Source: Bradyrhizobium sp. B097 (GTDB lineage Bacteria > Pseudomonadota > Alphaproteobacteria > Rhizobiales > Xanthobacteraceae). Taken from it: 64,000 bases of DNA. The position numbers were made by a program, and so were the translations under genes. The DNA is taken from positions 558,001 through 622,000 of the forward strand of contig NZ_CP152412.1 of the NCBI RefSeq assembly GCF_038957035.1, given 5' to 3'. Shown here piece by piece: positions 27,061 to 35,882 of this stretch (position 1 is its first letter; the number at the start of each line of letters is the position of its first letter). The notes under the pieces were generated by a model. The model was not told the origin of the DNA. It made no database searches and worked only from the letters and a program-made list of their open reading frames with translations.

Positions 27061-28251
27061 ATGAAGTCGGGATTTTTGGCTGCGGTCGCGGCTTGCAGCT
27101 TGATGCTTGCGGCGCCGGCGTCGGCACAAGGTGTCAAGATCGGCATCCTGAACGACCAGTCGGGCGTCTACGCCGACTACGGCGGAAAGTATTCGCTCGA
27201 GGCGGCGCGGATGGCGGTCGAGGATTTCGGCGGCGAGGTGCTGGGCCAGAAGATCGAGATCGTCACCGCCGACCATCAGAACAAGCCGGACCTCGCGACC
27301 GCGATCGCGCGGCGCTGGTACGACACCGAGGGTGTCGACATGATCACCGAGCTGACGACGTCTTCGGTCGCGCTCGCGGTGCAGGAGCTGTCCAACGAGA
27401 AGAAGAAGATCGACATCGTGGTGGGCGCGGCGACCTCGCGCATCACCGGCGATGCCTGCACGCCCTATGGCTTCCATTGGGCGTTTGACACCCGTGCGCT
27501 AGCCGTCGGTACCGGCAGCGCACTGGTGAAGGCGGGCGGCGACAGCTGGTTCTTCCTCACCGCCGACTATGCCTTCGGCTATGCGCTGGAAAAAGACACC
27601 AGCGAGATCGTGAAGGAGAGCGGCGGTAAGGTATTGGGCTCCGTTCGCGTGCCGCTCAATTCGTCGGACTTCTCCTCTTTCCTGCTGCAGGCACAGAGCT
27701 CGAAGGCCAAAGTCATCGGGCTCGCCAATGCCGGTCTCGACACGGTCAATTCGATCAAGCAGGCGGCCGAATTCGGCATCGTGAAGGGCGGTCAAAAGCT
27801 CGCCGGTCTACTCATGGTGCTTTCGGACGTGCACGGTCTCGGGCTTGAGACCGCACAGGGCCTGGTGCTGACCGAGGGCTTCTACTGGGATCGCGATGAC
27901 AAGACGCGCGGCTTTTCCGAACGCTTCTTCAAGCGCACCGGACGGATGCCGAACATGATCCAGGCGGGTACCTATTCAGCAACGTTGAGCTATCTCAAGG
28001 CGGTCAAGGCCGCCGGCACGAAGGACTCCGATGCGGTGACGAAGAAGCTGAAGGAGCTGCCGGTCGACGACGCCTTCGCGCAGGGCAAGGTGCTCGCGAA
28101 CGGACGCATGGTGCATGACATGTATCTGTTCGAGGTCAAGAAACCCTCGGAATCGAAGAAGCCGTGGGACTATTACAAGCAGCTCGCCGTGGTGTCGGGC
28201 GACAAGGCGTTCTTCACCGCCAAGGACAGCGGCTGCCCGCTGACCAAGTGA
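27061..28251 (+). CDS. ABC transporter substrate-binding protein, branched-chain amino acid (LivJ-like) family
   Basis: Periplasmic binding protein of 396 residues, type 1 fold. The start giving MKSGFLAAVAACSLMLAAPASAQG is preceded by GGGAGAG at seven bases and provides a Sec signal cleaved near ASAQ. Family features: VKIGILNDQSGVYADYGG at the mature N-terminus, AARMAVEDFGGEVLGQKIEIV, and SWFFLTADYAFGYALEKDT. In rhizobia this family binds amino acids but also aromatic acids and amides. No permease or ATPase gene is adjacent, so it is an orphan that must work with a remote transporter or act as a sensor component. Confidence 0.91.
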   Translation: MKSGFLAAVAACSLMLAAPASAQGVKIGILNDQSGVYADYGGKYSLEAARMAVEDFGGEVLGQKIEIVTADHQNKPDLATAIARRWYDTEGVDMITELTTSSVALAVQELSNEKKKIDIVVGAATSRITGDACTPYGFHWAFDTRALAVGTGSALVKAGGDSWFFLTADYAFGYALEKDTSEIVKESGGKVLGSVRVPLNSSDFSSFLLQAQSSKAKVIGLANAGLDTVNSIKQAAEFGIVKGGQKLAGLLMVLSDVHGLGLETAQGLVLTEGFYWDRDDKTRGFSERFFKRTGRMPNMIQAGTYSATLSYLKAVKAAGTKDSDAVTKKLKELPVDDAFAQGKVLANGRMVHDMYLFEVKKPSESKKPWDYYKQLAVVSGDKAFFTAKDSGCPLTK

Positions 28252-28278
28252 CGCCTAGCTAGGGCAACAAATATCGGT

Positions 28279-28399
28279 GTCGTCCCGGCGAAAGCCGGGA
28301 TCCATAACCACCGATGTTAGCTATTCTGCCGCGCTGGGGCCCCAGCCATCGCAAAACTCGACCCCATGGTTATGGGTCCCGGGTCAAGCCCGGGACGAC
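28279..28399. repeat. Intergenic element, GTCGTCCCGGCGAA..ATAACCACCG family (copy 2)
   Basis: Inverted repeat with arms GTCGTCCCGGCGAAAGCCGG and CCGGGACGAC, containing CCATAACCACCGATG. It separates two convergent genes and could serve as a bidirectional hairpin. Confidence 0.85.
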
Positions 28400-28426
28400 A
28401 GCGGCGTGTGTGGCGCGATCGCGCCT

Positions 28427-28816
28427 TCAATGCACCAGCCGCCACACCGCGCCGCCGAGCGCGCCGATCCACAGGATGATGCACGCGGTGGCCTGAATGG
28501 CAAAACCCCGGCTGCGCTTTGTCACCGCCTCGCGATAGCCGATGAAGTAGACGATGCGGCCGATCACCCAGAGCGCGCCGAGCGCGGCCGCCGCGGCATC
28601 GCCGACATAGATCGCGAACAGCCACAGCGACGGCAGGAAGATCGGCATCCATTCCAGCGTGTTCATTTGGATGCGGAACACGCGCTCGAAATCCGGATGG
28701 CCCGAGATCGCCGGCAGCTTGACGCCATAGGCGACGCGGGCGCGCGAAACCTCGATCGAAGTGTAGAAATAGAACGCGACGGCAAGGCAGGTGACGATGG
28801 CCGTGTAGTGGTACAT
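28427..28816 (-). CDS. MAPEG-family membrane protein
   Basis: A 129-residue membrane protein with four hydrophobic segments: residues about 2-20 (IVTCLAVAFYFYTS), 57-74, 80-97 and 107-127. The linker FERVFRIQMNTLEWMPIFLPSLWLFA contains the glutamate and asparagine pattern typical of MAPEG proteins, the family of microsomal glutathione transferases and relatives. I start at MYHYTAIV because the first membrane helix begins there; two other ATGs lie 8 and 13 codons upstream. The bacterial members are mostly uncharacterised, and no glutathione enzyme is adjacent. Confidence 0.85.
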   Translation of the reverse strand: MYHYTAIVTCLAVAFYFYTSIEVSRARVAYGVKLPAISGHPDFERVFRIQMNTLEWMPIFLPSLWLFAIYVGDAAAAALGALWVIGRIVYFIGYREAVTKRSRGFAIQATACIILWIGALGGAVWRLVH

Positions 28817-28922
28817 GTCGGGCGTGTCCTCTTGTTTCATTGGCCCCGATGTCATGACGGGGCGGCAGCGACCGGTGTGACAGGCTGGACGATTTTGGGC
28901 GCGTCGATCTTCTGTCGGCGTT

Positions 28923-30032
28923 TCAGTACCCGGTCATCTCAAGATAGCCGATTCCCGCATGGCTGCCTGCAAAGCGGATCGGGCCTTCCCAATAGGGGAA
29001 GCTGGTCCCCATCCAGGCCTTCGGATTGACCGGCGTGGTCTCGATGGCAAGGCCGCGCGCCGGAAGGGCGACGCGCCATGACGTCGGCAGCTTGCGGCCG
29101 TCGATCTCGGTGATCGCAATCGGCGTGATGTTGTTGCCGGGGCCGGCGATCGCGGCCGAGCGGCCGTCCGGCGTGAACCAGTTGCCGAACAGGTTCTCGC
29201 GGCCGTCCTTCTGGCGCAGCCGGTACAGCATCAGTTTCTCGTCGCCGGGCAGATGCAGCGAGAACCAGTCCCAGCCGGTCTGGTCCGCCGCCAATGGCTG
29301 GCTGCTCCATTCGCGATCCATCCAGGCCATGCCCGTGACGTCGACCGCGCTATCGTCGATCACGATGCGGCCGGACGCCTGGTAGAACGGCTGGCTGTAG
29401 TAATAGGAGGCCTGTCCGCGATCCGACTTGCGGCTGTAGCCGTGGTCGCCCTGCAGCACCAGCGGGCGATTGGCGTCGAGGCGGAGCGCGGTGCTGAAGT
29501 CGGCAGCCGAAGCCTTCAGCTCGAGCGGCGCGACGCGCTGCGCATCGAATGGGTCGAGCCCGTGCATCTCCCAGGCGTCGACCCAGGCACGGAACGGCGT
29601 GGCTTCGACACCGGCCTGACCGATGCCGCCGCGCGCAAACGTCTCGCTGAAACGATGCGTGGTGGCGGTGATCACGGCGGCGTGGCCCATCCAGACCTGT
29701 TGGTTGGCCCAGCCCTCGCTGGGGCCGCCCGGCTTCATCGCCTGGCGGAACAGCGTCCATTGCGCGCCATAGGCTGCACCATTCGCGCCGGCGAGATTCG
29801 CCGTCACGTACCACCATTCGATCCGGAACTCCGGATGCGGGCCGTGATCGATTGGGAATGCGAATGGCTTGCCCAGCGTGACGGCGGCAAAACCTTCGGC
29901 ATTCTCGCCGAGCCCGGCAAAGCCCTGCGCACGGCTCTTGCCGCCGAGCGCAAGCGCCAGCGCGCCGCCGGCAAAGGCGCGGCGAGTGATGATCGCGCGA
30001 GCGGCGACCGTATGTCGTATGGACCGGCGCAT
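28923..30032 (-). CDS. AttH/CrtC-like lipocalin-fold exported protein
   Basis: A 369-residue protein of the family that includes AttH and hydroxyneurosporene synthase. A twin-arginine signal lies at residues 15-35 (ITRRAFAGGALALALGG). The mature part begins with FPIDHGPHPEFRIEWWYVTANL, the family signature, followed by YGAQWTLFRQA and GMAWMDREWSSQPLAADQTGWDWFSLHL. I reject the longer open frame, which reads through a repeat element. It follows an FtsX-type permease and an ATPase gene in the same direction, the arrangement of attEFGH operons. Function is likely tied to export or processing of a lipophilic molecule; no carotenoid genes are nearby. Confidence 0.87.
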   Translation of the reverse strand: MRRSIRHTVAARAIITRRAFAGGALALALGGKSRAQGFAGLGENAEGFAAVTLGKPFAFPIDHGPHPEFRIEWWYVTANLAGANGAAYGAQWTLFRQAMKPGGPSEGWANQQVWMGHAAVITATTHRFSETFARGGIGQAGVEATPFRAWVDAWEMHGLDPFDAQRVAPLELKASAADFSTALRLDANRPLVLQGDHGYSRKSDRGQASYYYSQPFYQASGRIVIDDSAVDVTGMAWMDREWSSQPLAADQTGWDWFSLHLPGDEKLMLYRLRQKDGRENLFGNWFTPDGRSAAIAGPGNNITPIAITEIDGRKLPTSWRVALPARGLAIETTPVNPKAWMGTSFPYWEGPIRFAGSHAGIGYLEMTGY

Positions 30033-30044
30033 CCGCAACCTCAC

Positions 30045-30169
30045 TTCACCTCTCGCGCTTGCGGGGGAGGTCGCCGCGCGCAGCGCGGCGGGTGGGGGCT
30101 CTTTCCGACATGTGACTCGTGGAGATACCCCCACCCTGACCCTCCCCCGCAAGCGGGAGAGGGAACGCA
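30045..30169. repeat. Palindromic intergenic element, CTTCACCTCTCGC family (copy 2)
   Basis: Starts CTTCACCTCTCGCGCTTGCG and ends CGCAAGCGGGAGAGGG, with central GGGTGGGGGCTCT and CCCCACCCTGACC tracts. It sits between the permease and AttH-like genes and leaves the minus-strand frame open. Confidence 0.85.
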
Positions 30170-30208
30170 ATCCCTGCGTGGCCGTAGTATAACTCCGTCC
30201 CTTCGCAG

Positions 30209-32668
30209 TCAGCGCTCATTGACGAAGATCCTGATCAGGCTGGCCGGCTGCATGCGCGCCAGTCTAGCGACCGGCAGCGCCGCTGCACAGAACGCGGCGG
30301 CGAGCGCCACCGCGAGCAGCTCGATCAGCTGCAACGGGAAGACGTGGAACGGCAGCCGCCAGCCGAACGCCTTTACATTGACGATCGCAAGCAGGCACCA
30401 GGCGACCAGAAGGCCGAGCGGCAGCGCGAACAGCGCGGTGATCAATGCGACCGCCATGGTCTTCAACAGTTCGAGCGCCGCGAGCCGCCGCCGCGTCAGG
30501 CCGATCGCCCACAATGGCGCAAGCTGCGGCAGCCGCGAATTGGCCAGCGTGAGCAGGCTGGTCAGGAGCGCGATGCCGGCGACGCCGAGCGTGAAGGCGT
30601 TGAGCGCCGCGGTCACCGAGAAGGTGCGGTTGAACACCCGCCTGGATTCCCGCTTCATCGTCGCCTGGTCGGCGATACTGCGGTCGTCGAGGCCGAACTT
30701 CTGCTGCAGCGCCGTGATCAGCGGCGCGATATGATCGGGCGCGACGCGCAGCCCGATCCGGGTCTGCGGCGTCAGCGGAAAGCGCCGGGTCAGCGCGGCG
30801 AAGTTGACCGCGATCTGGCTTTTGGGGTTGCCGTAATCGGCATAGATGCCGACGATCTCGAGCGGCCAGTTGCCGCCCGGGGCAGGCACCTTGATATGAT
30901 CACCAATCGCAAGCTTCATCCGCCGCGACAGCTGCTCGCTGATCAGACAAGTGTCGCCGGGACGCAAGCGCACCCAGGCATTTGCCGCGCTTTCCAGCAA
31001 TGGCCAGTTGTCGCGATAGGTGACGTGGTCGGGCAGGCCGAGCACCTCGATCGGCGCGCCGCCGAATTGTGTATCGGCGCGGCCGCCGGGCAGGATCGCC
31101 TCGACTTCGGGCCGATCGCGCAGCCACGCCTTGATCTCTTTCGCCTGCTGATCGCTGGCGGCGCTGATGTAGACGTCGGCGGCGAGGCGGCCGTCGAGCC
31201 ACACCAGGAAGGTGCGGCTGAAACTTTCCACCATGGTGCTGACGCCGATATTGACCGCGAGCGCGAGCAACAGCGCCATCAGCGCCAGCGACAGGCCTGA
31301 GAGCTGCTGGCGGCTGTCGGCCCAGAACCAGATGCCGACCGGCGCCCGCGCGCTGCGCTGGCCGAACGCGAGCGCGATCTGTAGCACCATCGGCAAAATC
31401 AGCGCCGCGCCGAGCATCAGCGCGGCCAATACCGCAAAGCCCGCGATCAGGGAATCGCCGAACTGAATGAGAGCCGCCGCCACCGCAAATACCGCGAGCG
31501 CCGCGGCACTCTGGAACATCAGCCAGCGCCGTTGTGCCTGCTGCCAGGCCTGCGGCTGCGCCGTCGCCAGCACCGGTATCCGGATCGCCTTGGCAAGGCT
31601 CGCGGCGGCGGCTGCGAGCGCGCCCAGGATGCTGATGGCGATGCCGGCGAACCACCAGGCGGGCTTGAGCGAAAGCTGTCCCGGGATCTGCGCGCCATAG
31701 AGCCCGCGCAGAGAGGCCGCGACATCGGGCAGCAAGGCTGCCGCAATGAAATAGCCGCAGACCAGGCCAATCAGGCCGGCGACCAGCGCCAGCGACACCA
31801 GCTCGATCACCAGCACGGTGTTGAGCAGCCGCGCCGAGACGCCGCAGGCGCGCAAGGTGCGTAGCATCGGCAGCCGCTGCTCGAAGGCGAGGCCGATCGC
31901 GGAGTTGACGATGAACAGGCCGACGAAGAACGACAGCAGGCCGAATGCGGTGAGGTTGAGATGGAAACTGTCGGTCAGCCGTTCGAGGTCGCTCTCGGCG
32001 CTCGGCTCGACCAGGCGGAGTTTTTCGCCTGCAACGCTTTCCAGCGTTGCATGCGGTGCTTTGGACTTGCCGACCAGCAGGCGCGACACCTGGCCGGGCA
32101 TCTTCAGGATCTCCTGCGCGATGCCGATATCGACGACGAGCGCGCCGGGTGCGAGCTCCGCCTGCACGCGCAGCGGCGGCAAGCTCGTGCCGTTGGCCTG
32201 CGGCCGTTCGCCCTCCTTGAGGCCGAGATCGCGCAGCGTCTCGCCCGCAACCAGCATCTCGCCGGGCGGCGTGACGAAGGATAGCAGGCTGCCGCGCCCG
32301 ACCGCCGGCGCGTTGCCCACCTCGGACGGCAGCGTCACCGGCTCGACGCCGAGCAGGCGGAAGCTGCGCCCGTCGATCTGGACCCGGCCCTCCAGTGTCG
32401 GCGACACCGGCCAACCGGCGCGGCGCAGATCGACGAACAGTTGTTGCGGGAAGGTCGCGCTGTCGCGGCTCACCAGCATGGCGGTGCGCGAGCCGCCGAA
32501 GGTCGCGGCGGCGCGGTCATAGGCGATGCGGGCCTGCTGGTTCAGCGCCTGCACGCCGCTCCACAGCGCGGTGGCCGAGATCAGCCCGATCAGCAGCGTC
32601 GCAAGCTGCATCGGATGCCGCCGCCAATGGCTGAGCAGCACGGCGAGGATCCAGAGCGCCCGCCTCAT
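30209..32668 (-). CDS. FtsX-type ABC transporter permease (AttF/AttG-like)
   Basis: An 819-residue inner-membrane protein of the MacB/LolE class. It starts MRRALWILAVLLSHWRRHPMQLATLLIGLI, with a first membrane helix near residues 20-40. A large extracytoplasmic domain follows, then three helices around residues 245-345, then a second half with the same layout (helices near 375-465 and 690-810). The duplicated FtsX layout means one polypeptide may do the work of separate AttF and AttG subunits. The start overlaps the ATPase stop (ATGA-type, 4 bp). It probably moves a lipid-like or hydrophobic substrate out of the membrane; the substrate is unknown. Confidence 0.88.
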   Translation of the reverse strand: MRRALWILAVLLSHWRRHPMQLATLLIGLISATALWSGVQALNQQARIAYDRAAATFGGSRTAMLVSRDSATFPQQLFVDLRRAGWPVSPTLEGRVQIDGRSFRLLGVEPVTLPSEVGNAPAVGRGSLLSFVTPPGEMLVAGETLRDLGLKEGERPQANGTSLPPLRVQAELAPGALVVDIGIAQEILKMPGQVSRLLVGKSKAPHATLESVAGEKLRLVEPSAESDLERLTDSFHLNLTAFGLLSFFVGLFIVNSAIGLAFEQRLPMLRTLRACGVSARLLNTVLVIELVSLALVAGLIGLVCGYFIAAALLPDVAASLRGLYGAQIPGQLSLKPAWWFAGIAISILGALAAAAASLAKAIRIPVLATAQPQAWQQAQRRWLMFQSAAALAVFAVAAALIQFGDSLIAGFAVLAALMLGAALILPMVLQIALAFGQRSARAPVGIWFWADSRQQLSGLSLALMALLLALAVNIGVSTMVESFSRTFLVWLDGRLAADVYISAASDQQAKEIKAWLRDRPEVEAILPGGRADTQFGGAPIEVLGLPDHVTYRDNWPLLESAANAWVRLRPGDTCLISEQLSRRMKLAIGDHIKVPAPGGNWPLEIVGIYADYGNPKSQIAVNFAALTRRFPLTPQTRIGLRVAPDHIAPLITALQQKFGLDDRSIADQATMKRESRRVFNRTFSVTAALNAFTLGVAGIALLTSLLTLANSRLPQLAPLWAIGLTRRRLAALELLKTMAVALITALFALPLGLLVAWCLLAIVNVKAFGWRLPFHVFPLQLIELLAVALAAAFCAAALPVARLARMQPASLIRIFVNER

Positions 32669-33318
32669 GCGATGACCCCGGCATGCAGGGTGACCTGGCG
32701 GTCGAGCGTCGCGGCGAGCCGCGCGCTGTGGGTGACCATCAGGAAGCCGCAGCCGGTGCGAGCGACCAGATCGCGTGCCAGTCGCAGCACCTCGTCGGCG
32801 GTGTCCTCGTCGAGATTGCCGGTCGGCTCGTCGGCGAGCAGCAGCAGCGGCTTCGGCGCCAGCGCGCGGCCGATCGCGACGCGTTGCTGCTGGCCGCCGG
32901 ACAATTGCTCGGGATAGCGCTTCAGCAGCGGCTTGAGCCCGAGCCGCTCGACCAGTTCGTCATTCCAGGCGGCATCGTGCCGGCCGGCGATGCGGGACTG
33001 GAACACGAGATTGTCCGCAACCGTCAGGCTCGGGATCAGGTTGAACTGCTGGAACACAAGGCCGAGCCGGTCGCGGCGCAGCTCGGCGCGGCCGGCATCG
33101 TTGAGAGCGGAGACCGTGATATCGGCAAGCCTGATCTCGCCGCTGTCGGCGGCGTCCAGCCCCGCGATCAGATGCAGCAGCGTGCTCTTGCCGCTGCCGG
33201 ATTCGCCTGACAGCGCCACGCTCTCGCCGGTCGTGACAGTGAGATCGACGCCGCGCAGCACTGCGACGTCTTCACCGGCAAAGCGGTAACTCTTGGTCAG
33301 GCCGGTGACGCGAAGCAC
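32665..33318 (-). CDS. ABC transporter ATP-binding protein (LolD/MacB/AttE-like)
   Basis: A 217-residue ATPase of the LolD subclass that powers FtsX-type permeases. Walker A is SGESGSGKSTLL near residue 37, the Q-loop region LGLVFQQFNLIPSLTV, the signature LSGGQQQRVAIGRAL, Walker B LLLADEPTGNLD and the H-loop MVTHS. The GTG start is the first available after an in-frame stop and has only a weak ribosome site; the gene lies 40 bp behind the methyltransferase-like gene. With the permease and AttH-like protein it forms a three-gene export cluster. Confidence 0.92.
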   Translation of the reverse strand: MLRVTGLTKSYRFAGEDVAVLRGVDLTVTTGESVALSGESGSGKSTLLHLIAGLDAADSGEIRLADITVSALNDAGRAELRRDRLGLVFQQFNLIPSLTVADNLVFQSRIAGRHDAAWNDELVERLGLKPLLKRYPEQLSGGQQQRVAIGRALAPKPLLLLADEPTGNLDEDTADEVLRLARDLVARTGCGFLMVTHSARLAATLDRQVTLHAGVIA

Positions 33319-33358
33319 CGCGGCGGTCTGGTCAGATGAAGCGATGGCCGTGCCTCAT

Positions 33359-34117
33359 TCAAGGCTTCTGGTATTTCAGGACGAACTCGTCGATCGGCAC
33401 CGGCGCCTTGAAGACGGGAATGTCCTTCGGGTCCTCTGCATGATGCAGGAAATCGGCCTCGGCCACCAGCTTGAAGCCGGCCGCCTCGATCTCCTGCTTC
33501 AGGGTGCTCTCCTCGATCCGGTGCAGCGTCTTGGCGACGCTTACGCCTTCGCCCGCCTTGGCCGAGTGGTCCGCGATCACGAGGAAGCCGCCGGGTTTGA
33601 GCGCGGCGAACATCTTCTTGTTCATCGCGGCGCGATCGACCGGCAGATAGCTGATGTCGTGATAGAAAAAGAACAAGGTGATCATGTCGAGGTTGCTGAC
33701 CTCGGGCGGGATCGGATCATCATAGTCGCGCACCACATGGACCACGTTCTTCATCGCCGGCGCCTTGGCGCGGGTGTCGAACTTGTCCTTGACGAAGCGC
33801 TCGAGCACGGTCGCCGAATCCTGCGCGTAGACCTTGCCCGAAGGGGCGACGGTGCGCGCCAAGAGTTCGGTGCTGTAGCCGGCGCTCGCCGCCATGTCGA
33901 GAATGGTCATGCCGGGCTTGACGCCGGCAAAGGCCAGCATCTTGGCCGGCTGGCGGCGCTGGTCGACCTGGCGATCCGCATCGCTGCGATCGGGCGCGGC
34001 AACGATCGCCGCGTAGTCGGGACCGGCGGCGTCCTCGGCGCGGACTTCAGGCACCGCGAGCAGCGTGGCGGACATAAGCGCAGCGCAGGCGGCCGCGCGA
34101 AGGATCGATCTGTTCAT
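33359..34117 (-). CDS. Exported class I SAM-methyltransferase-like protein
   Basis: A 252-residue protein that combines a Sec-type signal peptide (MNRSILRAAACAALMSATLLAVPEVRA at 1-27) with a Rossmann methyltransferase domain. Motif I region reads GMTILDMAASAGYSTELLA, without the usual GxGxG. Later motifs include GKVYAQDSA, VRDYDDPIPPEVSNLDMITLFFFYHD and ALKPGGFLVIADHSA. SAM is not known to be available in the periplasm, so either export fails or the fold has another job. It lies directly upstream of the Att-like export genes on the same strand and may be part of that transcript. Confidence 0.85.
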   Translation of the reverse strand: MNRSILRAAACAALMSATLLAVPEVRAEDAAGPDYAAIVAAPDRSDADRQVDQRRQPAKMLAFAGVKPGMTILDMAASAGYSTELLARTVAPSGKVYAQDSATVLERFVKDKFDTRAKAPAMKNVVHVVRDYDDPIPPEVSNLDMITLFFFYHDISYLPVDRAAMNKKMFAALKPGGFLVIADHSAKAGEGVSVAKTLHRIEESTLKQEIEAAGFKLVAEADFLHHAEDPKDIPVFKAPVPIDEFVLKYQKP

Positions 34118-34363
34118 GAAATAACCCAACCTTCAATAACCTCGGCTTTTGGTTGCCGCTAAGCATAGCAGCCGGCCCATGACAGATCACCGCTTCACTG
34201 GCCGCGACGACGCGATCGTGATCGGGGCGCGCTTGCCCGGCCATCGTGTCGCGCCGGCCACAGAACCCGAGGAAATGCGGGTTGCGTTGCGCGGCGAGGC
34301 GTGGCTAGCATCCCGGCGGGGCCGATCTTACGAGCCGAAAAACGAAACGACGGGGAGCCAGAC

Positions 34364-35692
34364 ATGACGACGCAACCGACGCCCAAGGGGATGTCAACGG
34401 GGATGTCGAAGGGGACGCCCAAAGGCGCCTGGCAAATCACCTTCCTTCTGTTCCTGTACATGGTGGTGAACTTTGCGGACAAGATCGTGGTCGGGCTTGC
34501 CGGCGTGCCGATCCGGAAGGAGATGGGTCTCACCCCGGAGCAGTTCGGCGATCTCGGCTCATCCTTCTTCTATCTGTTCTCGATCTCGGCGATCGTGGTC
34601 GGCTTCATCGTCAACCGCGTCGACACGCGTTGGGTGCTGCTGATCCTGGCGGTGATCTGGTCGCTGACGCAATTTCCGATGATCGGCACCGTCAGCCTCA
34701 CCACGCTCACGATCTGCCGCATCATCCTCGGCGCCGGCGAGGGACCGGCCTTCTCGGTCGCCGCGCACGCGATCTACAAATGGTTTCCGGACGAGAAGCG
34801 CACGCTGCCGACCGCGATCCTGTCGCAGGGTTCGGCGTTTGGCGTGATCCTCGCGGTGCCCGCGCTGAACTGGATCATCGTCAATCACAGCTGGCATCAC
34901 GCCTTCGGCGCGCTCGGCATCGTCGGCCTGCTCTGGACCGTCGCCTGGTTCGCGCTCGGCAAGGAAGGGCCGCTGGTGTCGACGGCTGCCGTTGTTGCCG
35001 ACGAACCACGGATTCCCTACTGGAAGCTGCTGACGTCGCGCACCTTCGTCGGCTGCGTGGTCGCGACCTTCGGCGCCTATTGGGCGTTGTCGTTGGGACT
35101 GACCTGGTTCACCTCCTTCATCATCGAGGGACTCGGCTTCTCGCAGCAGCAGGCCGGCTTCGTCTCGATCCTGCCCTGGATCTTCGGTGCGACGATCGTG
35201 CTCCTGACCGGCTGGATCTCGCAGCTGATGCTGGCGCGTGGCTTCACCACCCGCGGCGCGCGCGGCGTGCTCGGCTCGGTGCCTTTGATCGTCGGTGGCT
35301 GCATCCTCGCTGCGCTGCCCTATGCGCCGCCGGGCGCGCTGATGATCGCACTGCTGGTGATCGGCTCCGGCCTGTGCGGCTCGATCTATGTGGTGTGCCC
35401 GCCGATGCTCGGCGAGTTCACGCCGGTGTCGCAGCGTGGCGCGATCATCGCGATCTATGGCGCGCTGTACACCATCTCGGGCATCATGGCGCCGATGGTG
35501 ATGGGCAGTGTGATCCAGCACGCCGCCACGCCGATGGCCGGCTACATGAGCGGCTTCACCATCAACGCCGCGATCATGGCCGGCTCCGGCCTGCTCGGAT
35601 TGCTGCTGCTGTGGCCCAACACCGAGCGTGCGCGGCTGACCGGCACGTCGCAGCCGGCGGGCACGATCAAGGGCGCGATGTCGCCGACGTAA
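34364..35692 (+). CDS. MFS transporter (ACS-like anion:cation symporter type)
   Basis: A 442-residue secondary transporter with twelve predicted helices. The start has GGGGAG six bases upstream; the N-terminal 25 residues are polar (TPKGMSTGMSKGTPKG), then helix 1 reads ITFLLFLYMVVNFADKIVVGL. The motif between helices 2 and 3 is NRVDTRWVLLILAVIW, and RIILGAGEGPAFSVAAHAIYKWFPDEKR between helices 4 and 5 is typical of the anion:cation symporter group, which carries organic acids and sugar acids. Substrate not determinable. It converges on the amidohydrolase gene, with a large palindrome between. Confidence 0.9.
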   Translation: MTTQPTPKGMSTGMSKGTPKGAWQITFLLFLYMVVNFADKIVVGLAGVPIRKEMGLTPEQFGDLGSSFFYLFSISAIVVGFIVNRVDTRWVLLILAVIWSLTQFPMIGTVSLTTLTICRIILGAGEGPAFSVAAHAIYKWFPDEKRTLPTAILSQGSAFGVILAVPALNWIIVNHSWHHAFGALGIVGLLWTVAWFALGKEGPLVSTAAVVADEPRIPYWKLLTSRTFVGCVVATFGAYWALSLGLTWFTSFIIEGLGFSQQQAGFVSILPWIFGATIVLLTGWISQLMLARGFTTRGARGVLGSVPLIVGGCILAALPYAPPGALMIALLVIGSGLCGSIYVVCPPMLGEFTPVSQRGAIIAIYGALYTISGIMAPMVMGSVIQHAATPMAGYMSGFTINAAIMAGSGLLGLLLLWPNTERARLTGTSQPAGTIKGAMSPT

Positions 35693-35704
35693 GGGACGCG
35701 GCTT

Positions 35705-35874
35705 CCACCCTCCCCTGGAGGGGGAGGGTCGCTGAGCATGTAGCGAAGCGGAATGCACAGCGGGGTGGGGTGATCTCTCCATTCGGGCACTGCCCGTGTT
35801 GAGAGGTCACCCCACCCCGTCTCACATTTCGCTGCGCTCAATGTGAGCCGACCCTCCCCCTCCAGGGGAGGGTG
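35705..35874. repeat. Large palindrome between convergent genes, CCACCCTCCCCT family
   Basis: Perfect outer arms CCACCCTCCCCTGGAGGGGG / CCCCCTCCAGGGGAGGGTG with internal inverted CCCCACCCCG. It lies 12 bp beyond the MFS stop and 8 bp beyond the amidohydrolase stop, so it may form a two-way terminator hairpin, though without an obvious T-run. Confidence 0.85.
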
Positions 35875-35882
35875 TGTCTATC

